Of a DNA stretch of 64,000 nt, positions 26,005-37,928 are shown piece by piece. The stretch covers positions 992,001-1,056,000 of the forward strand of contig JAJTUP010000004.1 in the NCBI GenBank assembly GCA_021399435.1, written 5' to 3'. The position numbers and the translations under genes were made by a program. Source of the stretch: Diaporthe sp. PMI_573 (Eukaryota > Ascomycota > Sordariomycetes > Diaporthales > Diaporthaceae). The notes under the pieces were generated by a model that was given only the letters and a program-made list of their open reading frames with translations, had not been told where the DNA came from and ran no database searches. The stretch's first letter is position 1, and each line of letters opens with the position of its first letter.

Positions 26005-26991
26005 TTAAACTCCTACATCCCTCCGCCCTCCATCTCGCGCTTCAAGCTCAACCGCCTCATGCCCCTCCTCTTCCTTTCCCGGCAAGTCCACCAGCCTATT
26101 TACCCCGAGCGGATCCTCAAACCCAAAAGCCAGCGCGGGCGCGTCCACCTCGGCCCCAACCGCGGGCGGCGACGCATCCGCCTTCCAGTCCCCTTCGGTA
26201 TACAGGGCATCCATCATGGCAGCCTGGTCGGCGGCGAGCACGCGCGGGGACCTCGGCGAGCGCGGCTTCTCGATCGACGACGCTGCCGCCAGGATATCTA
26301 GGCCACCCCACGCCCGCGGTGCGCCGAACTCCCTCAGCTCTGTGTCCTCTGCGTCTTCGACACCTTGTCCACCGCCCAACCTAGGCAGCGGCAGCATGGC
26401 GGGCGTCGCCAGCTCCGCGGCCATGCGGCCCATGTCCCCCAGGGCAGTGAGCGCGCCACGGCTGGCTGGCGGCTCCGGGCCTGGGCTGCTCAGCGAGGTC
26501 TGCGCGCCTGTCTGTCCTTCCTCCCCATCATCACCGTCGTCATCACTATCTTGTCTCTTTCCCAGCAAACCAGCAGATTTGCGCCGTCCCTGTGGGCCGT
26601 GGGAACCGAAGTGTGCAGGCCGCCCGCCCCAGGAGCTGACGCGGCGGACACGGAGCGTGGATTCATCTTTGCCGTTGCTGTCACTGTTGGTAGATACTGC
26701 GAAGTCGTCGTGAGCATCCGCGGTGGCTCGTGAAAGGGGATCCGCCCCGGCCGGTAAGACGATGGCGACCTTGCGGTGTTCTTTCTCACGGGGTGCGGCA
26801 TATCCGCCGGTGGTGCGGCGCAGGACCCAGACCAGCAGGCACACCTGGCTCGCGAGGAAGAGGACGCCCGAGGCGAGGACTAGGATCTCGGTGCGGCTCG
26901 CGTCGAGCGCAATCTTGCTGAGGAGGAGGAAGGGAAGGGCAGGGGTGGGTGTCGGCGGGGACGGCGTGGTTGGCTCCATGGGTTCTCCCAT
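26005..26991 (-). CDS. Hypothetical single-pass membrane protein
   Basis: Single exon, 328 residues, ATG at 26991. Short Pro/Thr-rich N-terminus, one strong membrane segment at about 37-58 (EILVLASGVLFLASQVCLLVWVLRR), then a long disordered tail. The tail is rich in Ser, Asp and Pro, with an acidic DSDDDGDDGEEG run and basic SPRSPR patches. No catalytic motif or known domain. The topology resembles fungal plasma-membrane proteins with long cytosolic tails (sensor-like), but the N-terminal part is too short for a sensor ectodomain. Function unknown. Confidence 0.6.
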   Translation of the reverse strand: MGEPMEPTTPSPPTPTPALPFLLLSKIALDASRTEILVLASGVLFLASQVCLLVWVLRRTTGGYAAPREKEHRKVAIVLPAGADPLSRATADAHDDFAVSTNSDSNGKDESTLRVRRVSSWGGRPAHFGSHGPQGRRKSAGLLGKRQDSDDDGDDGEEGQTGAQTSLSSPGPEPPASRGALTALGDMGRMAAELATPAMLPLPRLGGGQGVEDAEDTELREFGAPRAWGGLDILAAASSIEKPRSPRSPRVLAADQAAMMDALYTEGDWKADASPPAVGAEVDAPALAFGFEDPLGVNRLVDLPGKEEEGHEAVELEARDGGRRDVGV

Positions 26992-27626
26992 GTTGTTGAT
27001 ATAGTGCTGTCCGAGGAGGGCAGGGGGTTGTACCAGTGATAGACGCAGATGTCCCAGATAGGAGAGGATGTACTGGGCTGGCGGTGTCTGAGGGTGCGGT
27101 ATTCGCGATGCGGCTCGTTGTTGTTTCGTCCCAGGGGCTGGGCGAAGGGTGTAGGCATATCGAGTGTGCTTTGCGAGGGGCGTTAGGTTGATCTCATGGT
27201 ATTTCTGAAGGGGTGAAGAATGTCTCGAGGTATTTTGAAGGGTTGAGGGCGTTTCAGGAACGGTAAATAATTTTTAAGGATTCTGTTGTGGATGAGGTAT
27301 GTAGAGCTGTGAGTGAGGATATTCAAGCTGTGGATGAGGTAGTTCGAGTTGTGATTGAGGTAGTTCGAGCATAGGTGCAGTAGTTGCCTGAGCCGGAACA
27401 GTATAACAGTATACACATGTCCGCAACTCATCAAGCAAGAACCAGTCAGCCCAAGAGTGGAAGTTGCAATCCAGATGGCTAGACCACCTCGCGTCAGCAG
27501 CGCGGAATTGTCATGTTTAGGTGGGCAATTTGACATCTACAATTCTTGACTTGAGAAGCGTCTAAATAATCATCGCCGTAAATATCCAACCAGGAGAAAT
27601 AGAAGAGAGAAGTCGTGCTCGACACA
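26992..27626. other. Gap with 21-bp tandem repeats
   Basis: Upstream of the single-pass gene and downstream of the Smr gene. Holds the tandem repeat listed below and no supported gene. Confidence 0.5.
27287..27370. repeat. Four imperfect 21-bp tandem repeats
   Basis: Unit about tgtggatgaggtagttcgag plus one base, four adjacent copies. It stays open on the minus strand as a 7-residue repeat (SNYLIHS-like), but no gene model supports translation. Confidence 0.8.
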
Positions 27627-28597
27627 TTACATAACAACACAGCAGTCGCCAAGCTTCTTGGTGAGCTTGTCGATGACCTTCCTCTTGAGCTTCTCCGTGC
27701 CGTCCTCCTGCTGCTGCTCCTCCTGGGTCGCCCCGGCGTTCGCCGGTGGCCTGGGGTGCGACTGGCCGTGCTGTGCCTGGCCACCATGGTGCTGCTGCTG
27801 CTTGCCGCCGTGGTGAGCACCGCCGCCGTACCCGCCGCCGTGGTAGTTGGAGGGCGGCGGGGGCATGTGCGGGATCTCGTGGCCCTGGAGGTTGACGTAC
27901 AGGCGGCCCTCGTTCTCCTCGGTGCGGTACTGCAGGCCCAGCTCCTGGCACAGGTGCTCGACGCGCGGCTTCAGCTTCTGCACGTGGCCGCTCGAGTGGT
28001 TGCCCTTGCCGACGATGACGTGCAGGTGCGTCTGGTTGCGCGCCTGCGCGTCGCGGATGCGCGCCTCCAGGATGTCCTCGGCCTCCTCCACGAACTGCCC
28101 GTGCAGGTCGATCGTGTCGTCGGGCACCTTGTCCGTCGAGTTGTTGGCGCGGAAGATGTACTCGGACGCCTGCTTGTTGTACTGCTCCATCTTGGCGGCG
28201 TGCGACTTGCCCTCGTTGCTCAGCTGCTTCGCGCCGGCGCCGTCGCCATTCTCGTAGGCTTGGTGGGCCTGCGAGTCGGTCAGTCTCGATTTAGCATGGG
28301 GATGAGCGCCGGTCAAGGGCGGCGTGGGCGGCGGCGGCGTACCCTGTCGAAACATGAGTTCCGCTTCGAGGCCTCGGCCCGGGCCTGGTCTCGCAGGCGG
28401 TCGTATTCTCTCTCCGTGTCGTCGTCGTCATTATGATGGGCGTAGGCTGTTGCGCAGTGCGGCCTTCAAGTCAGCAAGATTCACGGTGACATCATTCGGG
28501 ATTCCCCCAGGTCCAGGGTCCCTGCATGAGTCGACTTACCGCGTCCTCCCAGACGCGTCGACGGGCTCCGCGAGTGCATGGGGATTGATTCAGCCAT
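27627..28597 (-). CDS. Smr-domain protein with DUF1771 and CaaX end
   Basis: Exons 28540-28597, 28343-28446 and 27627-28268 (phases 1 and 0), 267 residues. The helical DUF1771 region runs from DDDDTEREYDRLRDQARAEA through AHQAYENGDGAGAKQLSNEG to KMEQYNKQASEYIF. The Smr nuclease-like domain follows, with the DLHG motif (TIDLHGQFVEEAE) and the GKGNHS loop (HVIVGKGNHSSGHVQKLKP). After a Gly/His/Gln-rich linker the protein ends DCCVVM, whose last four residues fit a CaaX prenylation signal. Smr domains nick or bind nucleic acid or act in mRNA surveillance; a lipidated form would be membrane-tethered. Confidence 0.88.
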
Positions 28598-31500
28598 TTT
28601 GACGACGGGCAGAGGCGTTAATGAGCGAATTGAGCATACAACGGGCTCGAGAAGCTAGGACGGGCGAGTTGTGATGTTGGAACCTGGAATCTTGGAAGCT
28701 GTCCTCAGGGCCTGTTAGATTGAGGCCACCCAAGGACGGACCCAGAAACGTGGGCCAACAAGCTCGCCCACTCATGGTTGGTCAATTGGCGCTCTTGGTC
28801 AGGGGCGCGCGACTCGAGGCTAATAACAAGCGGCCACAGTCGGTGAGACTACTGTGTACTATGTATGAGCAGCATTCCGCTACCCGCTCAGCTCGAGCAG
28901 AATGCCGTCCGAGACATTCTTGTGAGGTCCAAACTAAGGTGTCGGTAGCTATCCGGATGGGTGGTGGGTTACAAGAGAGCTTTTGAAATCGATGCTCCGG
29001 TTCTCGCCAAGTTGGATCGACCAGATCCTGAACCTACCGCTCTGCCGCTGCAGCACAGATCGGGTCATCCCATCTTAACTACCGGCGCCGCTCTGACTCG
29101 GCGAGCGGCGTCCAACACGACCGGACGGGGCGAGAACGTCGGGTCATGAGCCCGCTGCGGTATACATGTCCGCAGGCAGGTCTTCCACAGAGAGCAAGTG
29201 CTTCCGCCTCCCCGAACCAAAGGATGCGAGGCCGTCCTCCCAGATTACAACCTGCAGGTCTCCCTCTACCCCTCCGCGCCATGCAACCTGGACCCGATTT
29301 CTCAAAACTTGAGTATCCCGGAACCTGCAGTAGCACCAGACGGAGGGGGCGAAATCTGCGCCTGCTTGCGAGCGTGTGTGAACCTGCATGAAGAAAGGGG
29401 TGGCCGCTTTGTCACAGAGGCTTCCAAGAGGTTTCTAGAACGACACGGCACGCCGGGCGAGAGGCCACCAACCATGCTTGTCTCTGGGCGGGCCGAGTCC
29501 TCTGGACGACGGCAGCCAGAAACAGTTTCGAAAAAACTGGGGAGTGGAGAGGGTGTGAGAAAGAGGCAGGGCCAGGCATGACCACGCAGGGCAAGGCGAG
29601 GCAAAGCCAAGCAAGGAAGCAGCCGACTTGGACTCCTGACTGGTTACTGCTTCATGGACTATGGATGCGGTCTACTGAGCTGAGAATATCGAACTGGGCT
29701 GGCCGGGCTACTGCTGTTTGTCCTGCAGACCCGACTCCCGACCAAGCGGGAAAGACTGAGAACAGCAGCATCTGTCAAAGCAGGACCGATTAAATAGGCT
29801 GCGACATGTCGCCGGACAGGGCCTGGTGGAAGAAAGCGAGCCCCTACGGCCCTTGTTGCCATGTGTTTCAACGCAATCGACAGGTCCGATGCGCCGATAG
29901 CCCATTAGCCGTTAGCGATGCGTTGACATCTGAAGCGAGGTGAAATATCAATTGTCACCAAGCGCCTACCCGTCGAGCGGTACTTTAGAGGAATTTCGAC
30001 CAGGGCCGCAGGGCTATCTGCGGATGGACAATTTAGCTCAGGCTGAGAACTGTGCTGGGTCTTGGGCGATCCCTCCCCCTCCACCTCCCACCCGTCTGAC
30101 CGTTACTTTCTGGGGTCCCGTGTTGCGAGATTCGGGCTCGCATCCCCGGGGTCAGCCCACATTTGGTTGAAGTTTGAATAATGAATGCCACGGGATCACA
30201 ACAGCCTTGCCTGCCTTGCTGCTTGTCAGTGTTGGACGACGGCGGAGGCAGCTCTCCAGCCGATGGCCCCCCCATACGAGCACAGACTGTTTCTCATTTC
30301 TTGAGCGACCTCGTCCTGAAATTGTTGACGACAAACTCTTTCTGGCGTAGTACTCATCGTAACCTTCAGGGGGCTGGTTCTGATATAGTGCAGGGGTTCG
30401 GTTAAGGTAGTGAACCTGGTTGATGGCGCGATGTTCGACATGCCCAGTGGTCACCCAGGCGGACAATTTTCTTCGTTGCGATGCTATACCTGAGGGGTTC
30501 GAAACGTGAGTCGAGAGCTGAGATCCTGAAGGGGTTTCAGGATCCTCAAGACGCATGCAGCAGTAGTTACCATTGCTATTATTACTGTCATTACAGTTAT
30601 TGTTATGGACATTGGCCGGCCGCTACCAGCGAGCCAGCCAACGCGCGACAGGTAGCGTCCCCCAAGTCGACGATCTCGCAGGCGGCGCGGAAAATTAAAG
30701 TGGTAATAAAGGCCAGCCCCTCCTGATGCAGGAACACCTGCCCGAAAGAGGTCGGGTGGGGCCAAGGCCAAGTCTCCGCAACGGCTCGCTGACAGGGAAG
30801 AGCGGAGGAGGCGGCCACGGCGCGGACCGGCCTTCGAGAAGAAAAGATGGAGGGCGACGATGCTCATCATCACCAGCAGATCCAAAGAGGTCCCGAAATA
30901 GATGGCGGCTCCCATACGGGCTGGGGTGCAATCTAATAAGCAGTAGGGCACGGGACTGTTGTGATGGTTTAGGCCGTACGGGAGGCCAGCAATGACGCGG
31001 CTGACAGTTCCACCGCCCGCGCACACGCGCACACACACACTCGACGCTGCGGCCGCTGGGTGTAGCGCTGTGGGCGGGAGAGTGAGGTCTTCCGCTTAGG
31101 GATTGAAATCTCCGCTTGGGTAAATTCTTCATCTCCGGGCCAGGCCCACGGGCCAATGCCGGCACCCGCCTCAGTCATGTCAGAGACTCAAGCTTCGCGT
31201 TGGAGCTGCCATGGGACATTTGGACTCGAGTTGAAGACGAGACCACTCTGCCGTTGTGCAATTTGAGTCTTCGGTGCGCCGACGGATGGGCCGTGGCTGG
31301 CCTGGATCGCTCGGACACGGGAGCGGCGTCGGGCGTGCGATGAGCATTGTGCGGCGTGCCCTCCTATCCCAGCCACTCGGTATTGCCGGTGCCTCGAAAA
31401 TTATACTAGCCGCCCACAAAGCGACCACGGGCGCCGTGGAGAGGGGGACGGATGGTGAGCGGCCAGCATCCGGCCATCAGTCCACGAACCAACCACCACC

Positions 31501-34415
31501 CGACAGTCTACTGACCTCTCGGAAGGGTGTTGGATGGCTGTGTGTGCTGCAGGTGGTGCTGTGCCTGTGGTGAGACCGGCTGGCTGGCTCTCGTGGCAGA
31601 CCCCTCCGCACTGACCGGGAGGGGGTATCCAACCAGCCATCCGACCAGGGTGTGTGGGGTGTGCCGGGTGGGGCCTGAGCGGAATTCACTGCGGTGAAAT
31701 TGCGCCAGGCGAGTTTGGGGTCTGAAGTGCCGAATATGTTCACAGCGCTGCCATTCGCTGACGGGGCCGAGGGCGCTGAGATGAGCATCCCACTTTTCGA
31801 CATGACGAGATGGCCAGCGCCTGCAGGTGATTGTCGGGAGTGGCTCCTCCTTGATTATCTTGTTGCCACTCGTGCTGGGCGCAGATGTGATACGTCTGTC
31901 TGTGTGTATGTTGTAATGTCTGTACGTAGACTATGTAGACTGGTAGACTATTGTAGGCAGGCTGATTCCAACGGCAAGGCGAGGGGTTGGTAAGGGAAGG
32001 GACTGATGAATAATGCAGTGCCAAGCTAGTCTCAGCCCACGATGCCGAGTATAGGGACACAGTCAGCTTTGATCTCACTGCACCAGGACGGGTACTTTTG
32101 GTGACCACCCCGGCTGCCGGGATGCCCCCGCGATACGGTCGATTGAAGGGTAGCACGGCTTTATGACAGGCTCGCCAGAGGCCAGACACCCAGCCTCCGA
32201 TGTCTTGGGCCGAGACAGCACTGACAAAGCAAAGCCTGCAGGCTCAAGGCATTGCCCAGAGGAGGGAACCAAAGGGGGCGGGCGAGTGCTGCAGCTGGTT
32301 GATTGCAGGAGGGCAGAATCGGGCAGAGACGGGCTGCCGAATAATCATGGCGAGGGTGGATAGATTGACCGAAGATCATTGATGGGTCCCCTTTCCTTTG
32401 TCGCAGGAGTAGAGGAGTCGGAAGGCGATCGACTCCCGCTCTCGTGAGGCGAGCTTTGTGGGCGTCGCAAGCGTGGGCGTCGCAAGCGTAGCGTGGGTGT
32501 GAGAGTGGCAAGTGGGCGTTGGTGGCTAGGCTTGCACGGCTTGATTGCAGCTTTGCTAAAACGAGTCCCCTGAGATAGCATCGGCTGTACCATACGGAAT
32601 GCCTCTGGCCCACCCGTGCCCCAAAGAGACTAGCCCAGGCCCCGAGCTACTGCTATTGGCACAGACTTCAGCTTCCAAGGTTGCTTTGGCTCGGTTAATC
32701 CACTTGTCTGCTGCAGCCGAAGTGGGAACGATCACTGCAGGTGACCCTCACAGTCCTCAAGGGGGGGAGGAAGGGAGGAAAAAGTAGCAGAAGCAGGATT
32801 GGAACTGGGAAGAAGCAGAAAATAGTCGAAATGTTGTACGCGTGACGCTGGACGGAGACCAACCGCAGGTGCAGGACGAGGTGTGCATCTCGACCTGCGA
32901 ACCATACTACCGCACCGTATACCTAGTTTCTCTGCCGTCTGCCAGCTCTTTTACTACCTGCTCTGCAGTCTGGCTGCTGTGGTTCGGTGCTAGTCTACCG
33001 TGTCTACAGTACCTACCTGCTCTTCCGTTCCATCACGCAGTCACAGCACTGCGCTGCACTGCACCGCACCGCATTGCATTGCAGCCCATCTGCAGTTTAT
33101 TGATTGATCGACTACCCGATTGCTTCATCGTCAATCTGTCCTTTTTTTTTTCTTCTTCTTTCTTTTCTTCCAACCCCTAGAGTGCGCATTCAGCGTGCAT
33201 CAAACCCAGCAGACAAGGAACTGGTGGCTAGTAAAAGGTCGCTTGGTCAGCCAGGCCGTCCATCAGTCAGTAAGTCAGTTAGGACCGGGTGTAGCTCCCC
33301 ACCCGCCAGTGCTCGGAACGGTACCTGCATAGTACCCTGTAGCTCCTCTTCAACGGTGGACACCCCTAATATTAGCGCCATTTTGAGAGCACCACCGTTC
33401 TCTGCCGTGTCCTAGCTGGCTCTGGTTCTGGCTTTGGCTCTGGAAGAAACTGTTGTGCCGGGCCTAGGTTGGCTGGCTGGGACTGAACAATCTGCCTTGC
33501 CCCCCTCACCCCAGAGATAATCATCCCATCCGGGGGCCCATCCAGTGCCATCCCCATCCCAATCCGTTCCCATTCATCAACGCAGTCTGCTCCAATCGGC
33601 CTGTTCCTGCCTTGCTCTGCCCTCTCGCCTTTCTTTCTCTCTCTCCCTCCCCTTTCGTCTCCTGTCCGTCCGCCTGTCGACTTGGACCTCGTCCCCCATA
33701 ACTCCCGGCCTCTTTTCTTTGCCTTCGAACCACGCTTACCCTACCACACCACTCCTCCCGTCGTAGTCCAATCTTTCCATTGGATCTCAATCCTGGCGAA
33801 CTTTCTTTTCTGCATATCGCCTGTGCCCCCAAATAACTCTCTAGAGTCCTGCCTGTCTTTTCTTTCTCCTCATCTTTTCCTTCCGGTCGTCCTGGCGTCG
33901 AATTGAGGCCCTTCTCAGGACTCCAAGAAACTGCCTTGCATCGCATCGCATCGCGCCGCACCGCCTCGACCGATCGCTTTCTTACGGTACGTTCGTCCTC
34001 CAGCCCAAACAAGCCCCCTTGCCTTTTCTCGCCTCGCCTTTCCATCAGCCTCATTTCCCATCACAACACAACACACACACAACACATCTTCATCCCATCT
34101 CGCCCCTCTGCTCCATCGCCATCATCTGCCACGCTGCTACATCCCTTACCTCGTCTATATTGCTCCGGTTTCATCACCTCAGCTGCGGCCAAATCCCCAG
34201 CCAAGCGAACCCGTTCCTCCCGTGTTGGCCTCTGCAGCAACCCATCGAGCCCGTCAGCAGCCGCTGGGCAGTCAATCAAGCAACAATCGGAAAATCGTCG
34301 CTGAACTCGCCACTAATTCATTTTACTTCAGATCTGCATCTAACTTGCGCCATAATAAAATCAGACCATCAGCCATTAATCATACATCGGAGCGGAGCGA
34401 CTTCGATCAATCACA
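28598..34415. other. 5.8-kb gene-poor gap upstream of G-alpha
   Basis: Divergent intergenic region between the Smr gene and G-alpha. No supported ORF. CT-rich tracts from about 33140 and 33600-34200 look like core promoter and long leader of the G-alpha gene. A CA run lies near 31023-31040. Earlier parts show nothing recognisable. Confidence 0.5.
33987..34331 (+). promoter_or_regulatory. Probable 5' UTR intron of the G-alpha gene
   Basis: Strong donor gtacgt after cttacg at 33987 and a pyrimidine-led acceptor ttttacttcag at 34331, 84 nt before the start codon. This is inferred from splice signals only. Confidence 0.4.
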
Positions 34416-35720
34416 ATGGGTTGCGGTATGAGCACGGAGGAGAAGGAGGGTAAGGCCCGGAACGAGGAGATCGAGAACCAACTGAAGCGCGACCGGATGC
34501 AACAACGAAATGAGATCAAGATGCTACTTCTGGGTATGTCCATCGATTGATTCCACTGGCAAGCGGTTGCCCTTGATGCCTTTGGCTTTGGCGGCGCCAG
34601 CGCTCGATGGCGCCGTGTGATTGCCGCCGCTGTTCTATGCTAACACAATTGACAGGTGCTGGTGAATCCGGAAAGTCAACCATCCTCAAGCAAATGAAGC
34701 TCATCCACGAGGGTGGCTACTCCCGCGACGAACGAGAGTCCTTCAAGGAAATCATCTTCAGCAACACCGTCCAATCCATGCGCGTCATCTTGGAGGCCAT
34801 GGAGTCTCTGGAGCTGCCCCTGGAGGACCAACGGATGGAGTACCACGTCCAGACCATCTTCATGCAGCCCGCCCAGATCGAGGGCGATGTCCTCCCTCCC
34901 GAGGTTGGAAACGCCATCGAGGCCCTGTGGAAAGACCGTGGTGTCCAAGAGTGCTTCAAGCGCTCGAGAGAGTACCAGCTCAACGACTCTGCCAGATAGT
35001 GAGTCGGACCATTGTCTACCAGCGGCCAAACGAGTGGAAACTAACAAGCCCTGCAGCTACTTCGACAACATTGCTCGTATCGCTGCTCCCGACTACATGC
35101 CAAACGACCAGGATGTTCTGCGATCTCGTGTCAAGACTACCGGTATTACCGAGACGACTTTTATCATCGGTGATCTCACCTACCGGATGTTCGATGTCGG
35201 TGGCCAACGGTCCGAGCGTAAGAAGTGGATTCACTGCTTCGAGAACGTCACCACAATCCTGTTCCTCGTCGCCATTTCCGAGTACGATCAGCTGTTGTTC
35301 GAAGACGAGACCGTCAACCGTATGCAGGAAGCTCTGACCCTGTTTGACTCGATCTGCAACTCCAGGTGGTTCATCAAGACCTCAATAATCCTGTTCCTGA
35401 ACAAGATCGACCGATTTAAGGAGAAGTTGCCCGTCAGCCCAATGAAGAACTACTTCCCCGACTACGAGGGTGGTGACGACTACGCAGCGGCTTGCGACTA
35501 CATCCTGAACCGATTCGTCAGCCTGAACCAACACGAGACCAAGCAGATCTACACACATTTCACATGTGCGACAGATACAACACAGATCCGATTCGTCATG
35601 GCGGCCGTCAACGGTAAGTTTTGACACGACCAGAAAGCATGTCACCTGCCGCACACCGTACTAACAAACGCTGCAGACATCATCATCCAGGAGAACCTGC
35701 GTCTCTGCGGTCTGATCTAG
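34416..35720 (+). CDS. gna-1: Heterotrimeric G protein alpha subunit, Gi class
   Basis: Exons 34416-34533, 34656-34998, 35057-35613 and 35677-35720 give exactly 353 residues, the canonical length. The MGCG start carries the N-myristoylation glycine and palmitoylation cysteine. The GTPase motifs are complete: P-loop GAGESGKST, switch I RVKTTGI, switch [22 protein letters not shown] and TCATDT. The end CGLI has the pertussis-toxin-type cysteine four from the end. This is group I (GNA-1, MagB, FadA type), which couples membrane receptors to cAMP and MAPK control of growth, mating and virulence. All introns disrupt codons at phases 1, 2 and 1. Confidence 0.97.
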
Positions 35721-37928
35721 TCCAAAACGCTCTTATTCGGATACCCCTAACACGTTATAATCGAACGATTTCTTCCTTACGAACGAAAACCTGGATCGCC
35801 TCAGGAAATTCCCCGCGTGTTTCCCTGAGAAGGCGGCGATGCAGGTTATGTCTTACTCCGGTCCTTGATATCGCCCATCCGGACACACTCTCCAATCCAC
35901 CCCGTTACGCCGAAGAGCTCGGCATCATTGTCCCGCGAGACCACTGCGACTGCGACTACGACTGCAAACAGCTGCAGGACAGGGAGTGGCTGGTGCGTTG
36001 AACAGAGATGGGGACAAAAATAAGGACATGCATCTGAAACTACTGGGCGGTGTTCAATATTCTGTTTAATTATGAAGTCTGTCAACGCTGTGGTCTTTTT
36101 GTATTTTTTTGTGTTTTTACAAGTGCTTCCCAGGCGAAAGGCACCGAGGGGAGGCGCGCGAAGACGACCTCAGGCGACGGAGTGGTGGGACATGTTTCGC
36201 GACAAGGGCCCACACCGAGGGAGACGAGCGGCAACAAATCTCGACAGGTTTTCGGATACGGCGGCTCAACATCAACAATGCCCGGATGTTGGATTTGTCT
36301 ATAGCATCGAGCTCTATTTACTGAAAGCCAATACTTTACAATACCCTTTACCTACTCTGTGGCACTCACTGTTGCCCTCAATCGCCCGCAGGCGCTAACA
36401 ATAATCTTTAACCAGATAGCATCAGCACTGATCTCACATGCTGACTGACCCGCCGTGCGGAAGATAGTTTGCCAGAGTCAGTCCCGCATCTACATGCGAC
36501 CAGAACCCCAACTATGCAAGATGATCTGGGAAGCCAAGCAAGCAGGATCTGGGGGTCTGGACCAAGGCGGGGCGAACTGCAGGATAGGCTTTTCGCCTGT
36601 AAGCTGAGAACTTTGCGCCCACACACACACACAAATACAACGCACGCACGAACATGCACACAAGTACAACGCATGCGTATACTGGTAAAGTCCTCGACCC
36701 CTCGCCCGCTCGAGACCTCTGCTCGGCCTAAGTCGTGCTGAAACTTCGGACCAAATGCCCTCCTAGGTTGGCCTTCGGCCGTCGCAACACCCCCCGGGAT
36801 ACAGGTATCATCCCTGGTTTGGGGGCTTGTCCTCGCACTGGATTTGATGGTATGCACACACACATACATATTCAATTGATCCGAGGTATATATATGTGTG
36901 TGATAGTATGCGGCGTGCTGACGATCATGGCGGCGCTTACTTCTGGCTCCAGGTTCCATTCAAGGTGTAGACATTTTCAAATGCTACTGCCGTCGCGCCG
37001 ACGACGACGGCGCATGTGCCGTCTTGGCCTTGGCTTCTCCCCCCCCCCCTGGGGCCGTCTTCGACCCATCCCACTACCAACCACTTCAAGACAAATGGAA
37101 ACCAGTGGCTAGAAGACTACGAAAAAAAAAGAGCATTACACGAGGAATGTGGTTCGGAAGCGTTTGAGATAAACAATAGCACGGTACCACAGTCTGGACT
37201 GATGTAGATAGACAGACAGGCCTTCTGCATGCTTCCGGCTGCTCACCTGGGCACACATCCTTCACCTCGTCATACCCGTCTGTCTTTGCCGACGCAGCAT
37301 TCATCTGAACGCCAAGACGAAAACAAAAAATAGTGATAGTGGCTGTGATGCGTCGTCTCTTCTCGTCTCCGCCTACCAGCCCCATGGGGCTGCGTTACCA
37401 ACTCACTCCCACACAACCTGCGACTCCCCCCCCCCAAAAAAAGCTGATGAACATTCTGCCCCTTTCGGCAGGCCATGAGCCCCGTCATGGGGCGGCGGTG
37501 CCGATACTGTTTGTGCTCGTGCGACACTGGCGTTGGTGATCTACCCGAGAAAGGGTTTTGGGGCAGGGCAGCAGATCAGCTGACGTGAGGTTCTCGTTCA
37601 TGCGTTGTTTGTTTCGCTGTTTCATGATCTGGCGGGCTCTTGGCCCCTCGCGTCTGTAGTATTTCTTGCATACTACTTATTGCCTTTTACTGTGTTAGCT
37701 TGCCCAGGGCCTGGGTTGTTTCTGCTCGCGTGTGTAGGTATCATGATTTAGATTTGGGTGGTCTTGTAAGGACGGCTTGTGGCTGCCGGTGCTAACACTA
37801 GATGACCTGTTGTCACCAATAGGAACTTTTCCTTGCATAGTCTCGGACAGATTCATTAACTAGAGAGGTTGCGGCTATCAAATCCACCTGTCTCAATGAG
37901 AGCGATGCCTCGTAGACCACCTTCCCGC
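35721..37928. other. 3' flanks of G-alpha and DUF3716 gene
   Basis: Convergent region. CA-rich microsatellite stretches at 36619-36660 and 36855-36870, C-runs near 37040 and 37425. No supported gene. Confidence 0.5.

Noticed and set aside
27615..28436. 273-aa plus-strand open frame, Leu/Val-rich
   Set aside because: Antisense shadow of the Smr gene; no start context or domain.
30484..31038. 184-aa minus-strand frame in the long gap
   Set aside because: No recognisable domain, contains a CA microsatellite, and the frame has no convincing start context.
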